A DNA stretch of 7,201 nucleotides from Saprospiraceae bacterium (GTDB taxonomy: Bacteria; Bacteroidota; Bacteroidia; Chitinophagales; Saprospiraceae): NCBI GenBank assembly GCA_020436955.1, contig JAGQWW010000120.1, positions 1-7,201 of the forward strand, in the 5' to 3' direction. Shown here piece by piece: positions 7,199-7,201 of this stretch (position 1 is its first letter; each line of letters starts with the position of its first letter). The translations under genes were made by a program, and so were the position numbers. Below the pieces are notes generated by a model. It was not told the DNA's origin. It did not search any database and saw only the letters and a program-made list of their open reading frames with translations.

Positions 7199-7201
7199 CT
7201 T

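Overview
The window comes from a member of the Bacteroidota, most likely a gliding or free-living lineage such as the Cytophagia or a relative. The main evidence is the first gene, which fills about 72% of the window and is the 3' part of sprA, the giant outer-membrane translocon of the type IX secretion system (T9SS), a system confined to that phylum. A TAnnTTTG-type element, start codons without clear Shine-Dalgarno sequences and moderate A+T content fit the same assignment.

All four genes lie on the + strand. (1) Bases 2-5215: sprA, 5'-truncated by the window edge (1737 codons present). A strong intrinsic terminator (5221-5252) follows. (2) Bases 5270-6169: an AraC-family transcriptional regulator (299 aa). 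(3) Bases 6198-6647: a small SRPBCC/AHSA1-like domain protein (149 aa), 28 bp after the regulator and possibly co-transcribed with it. A second terminator-like hairpin (6660-6705) follows. (4) Bases 6706-7041: a 111-aa lipoprotein with a single c-type heme motif, whose ATG touches the end of that hairpin's T-tract. Bases 7042-7201 hold no gene that I can see. They carry a dense cluster of short repeats: eight phased 7-mers, an ATTT-phased tract, a C-rich imperfect hairpin and an inverted copy of one 7-mer at the window edge.

SprA is the only gene here with a firmly assignable system. The three downstream genes do not form a recognisable pathway with it: the terminator separates them, and nothing in their sequences points to T9SS. 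The regulator, the SRPBCC protein and the heme lipoprotein are each of familiar type, with unknown ligands or partners. I see no CRISPR array, tRNA, rRNA, transposase or defence system. The least explained parts are the repeat cluster at the right end and the tight packing of hairpins and start codons between the small genes.
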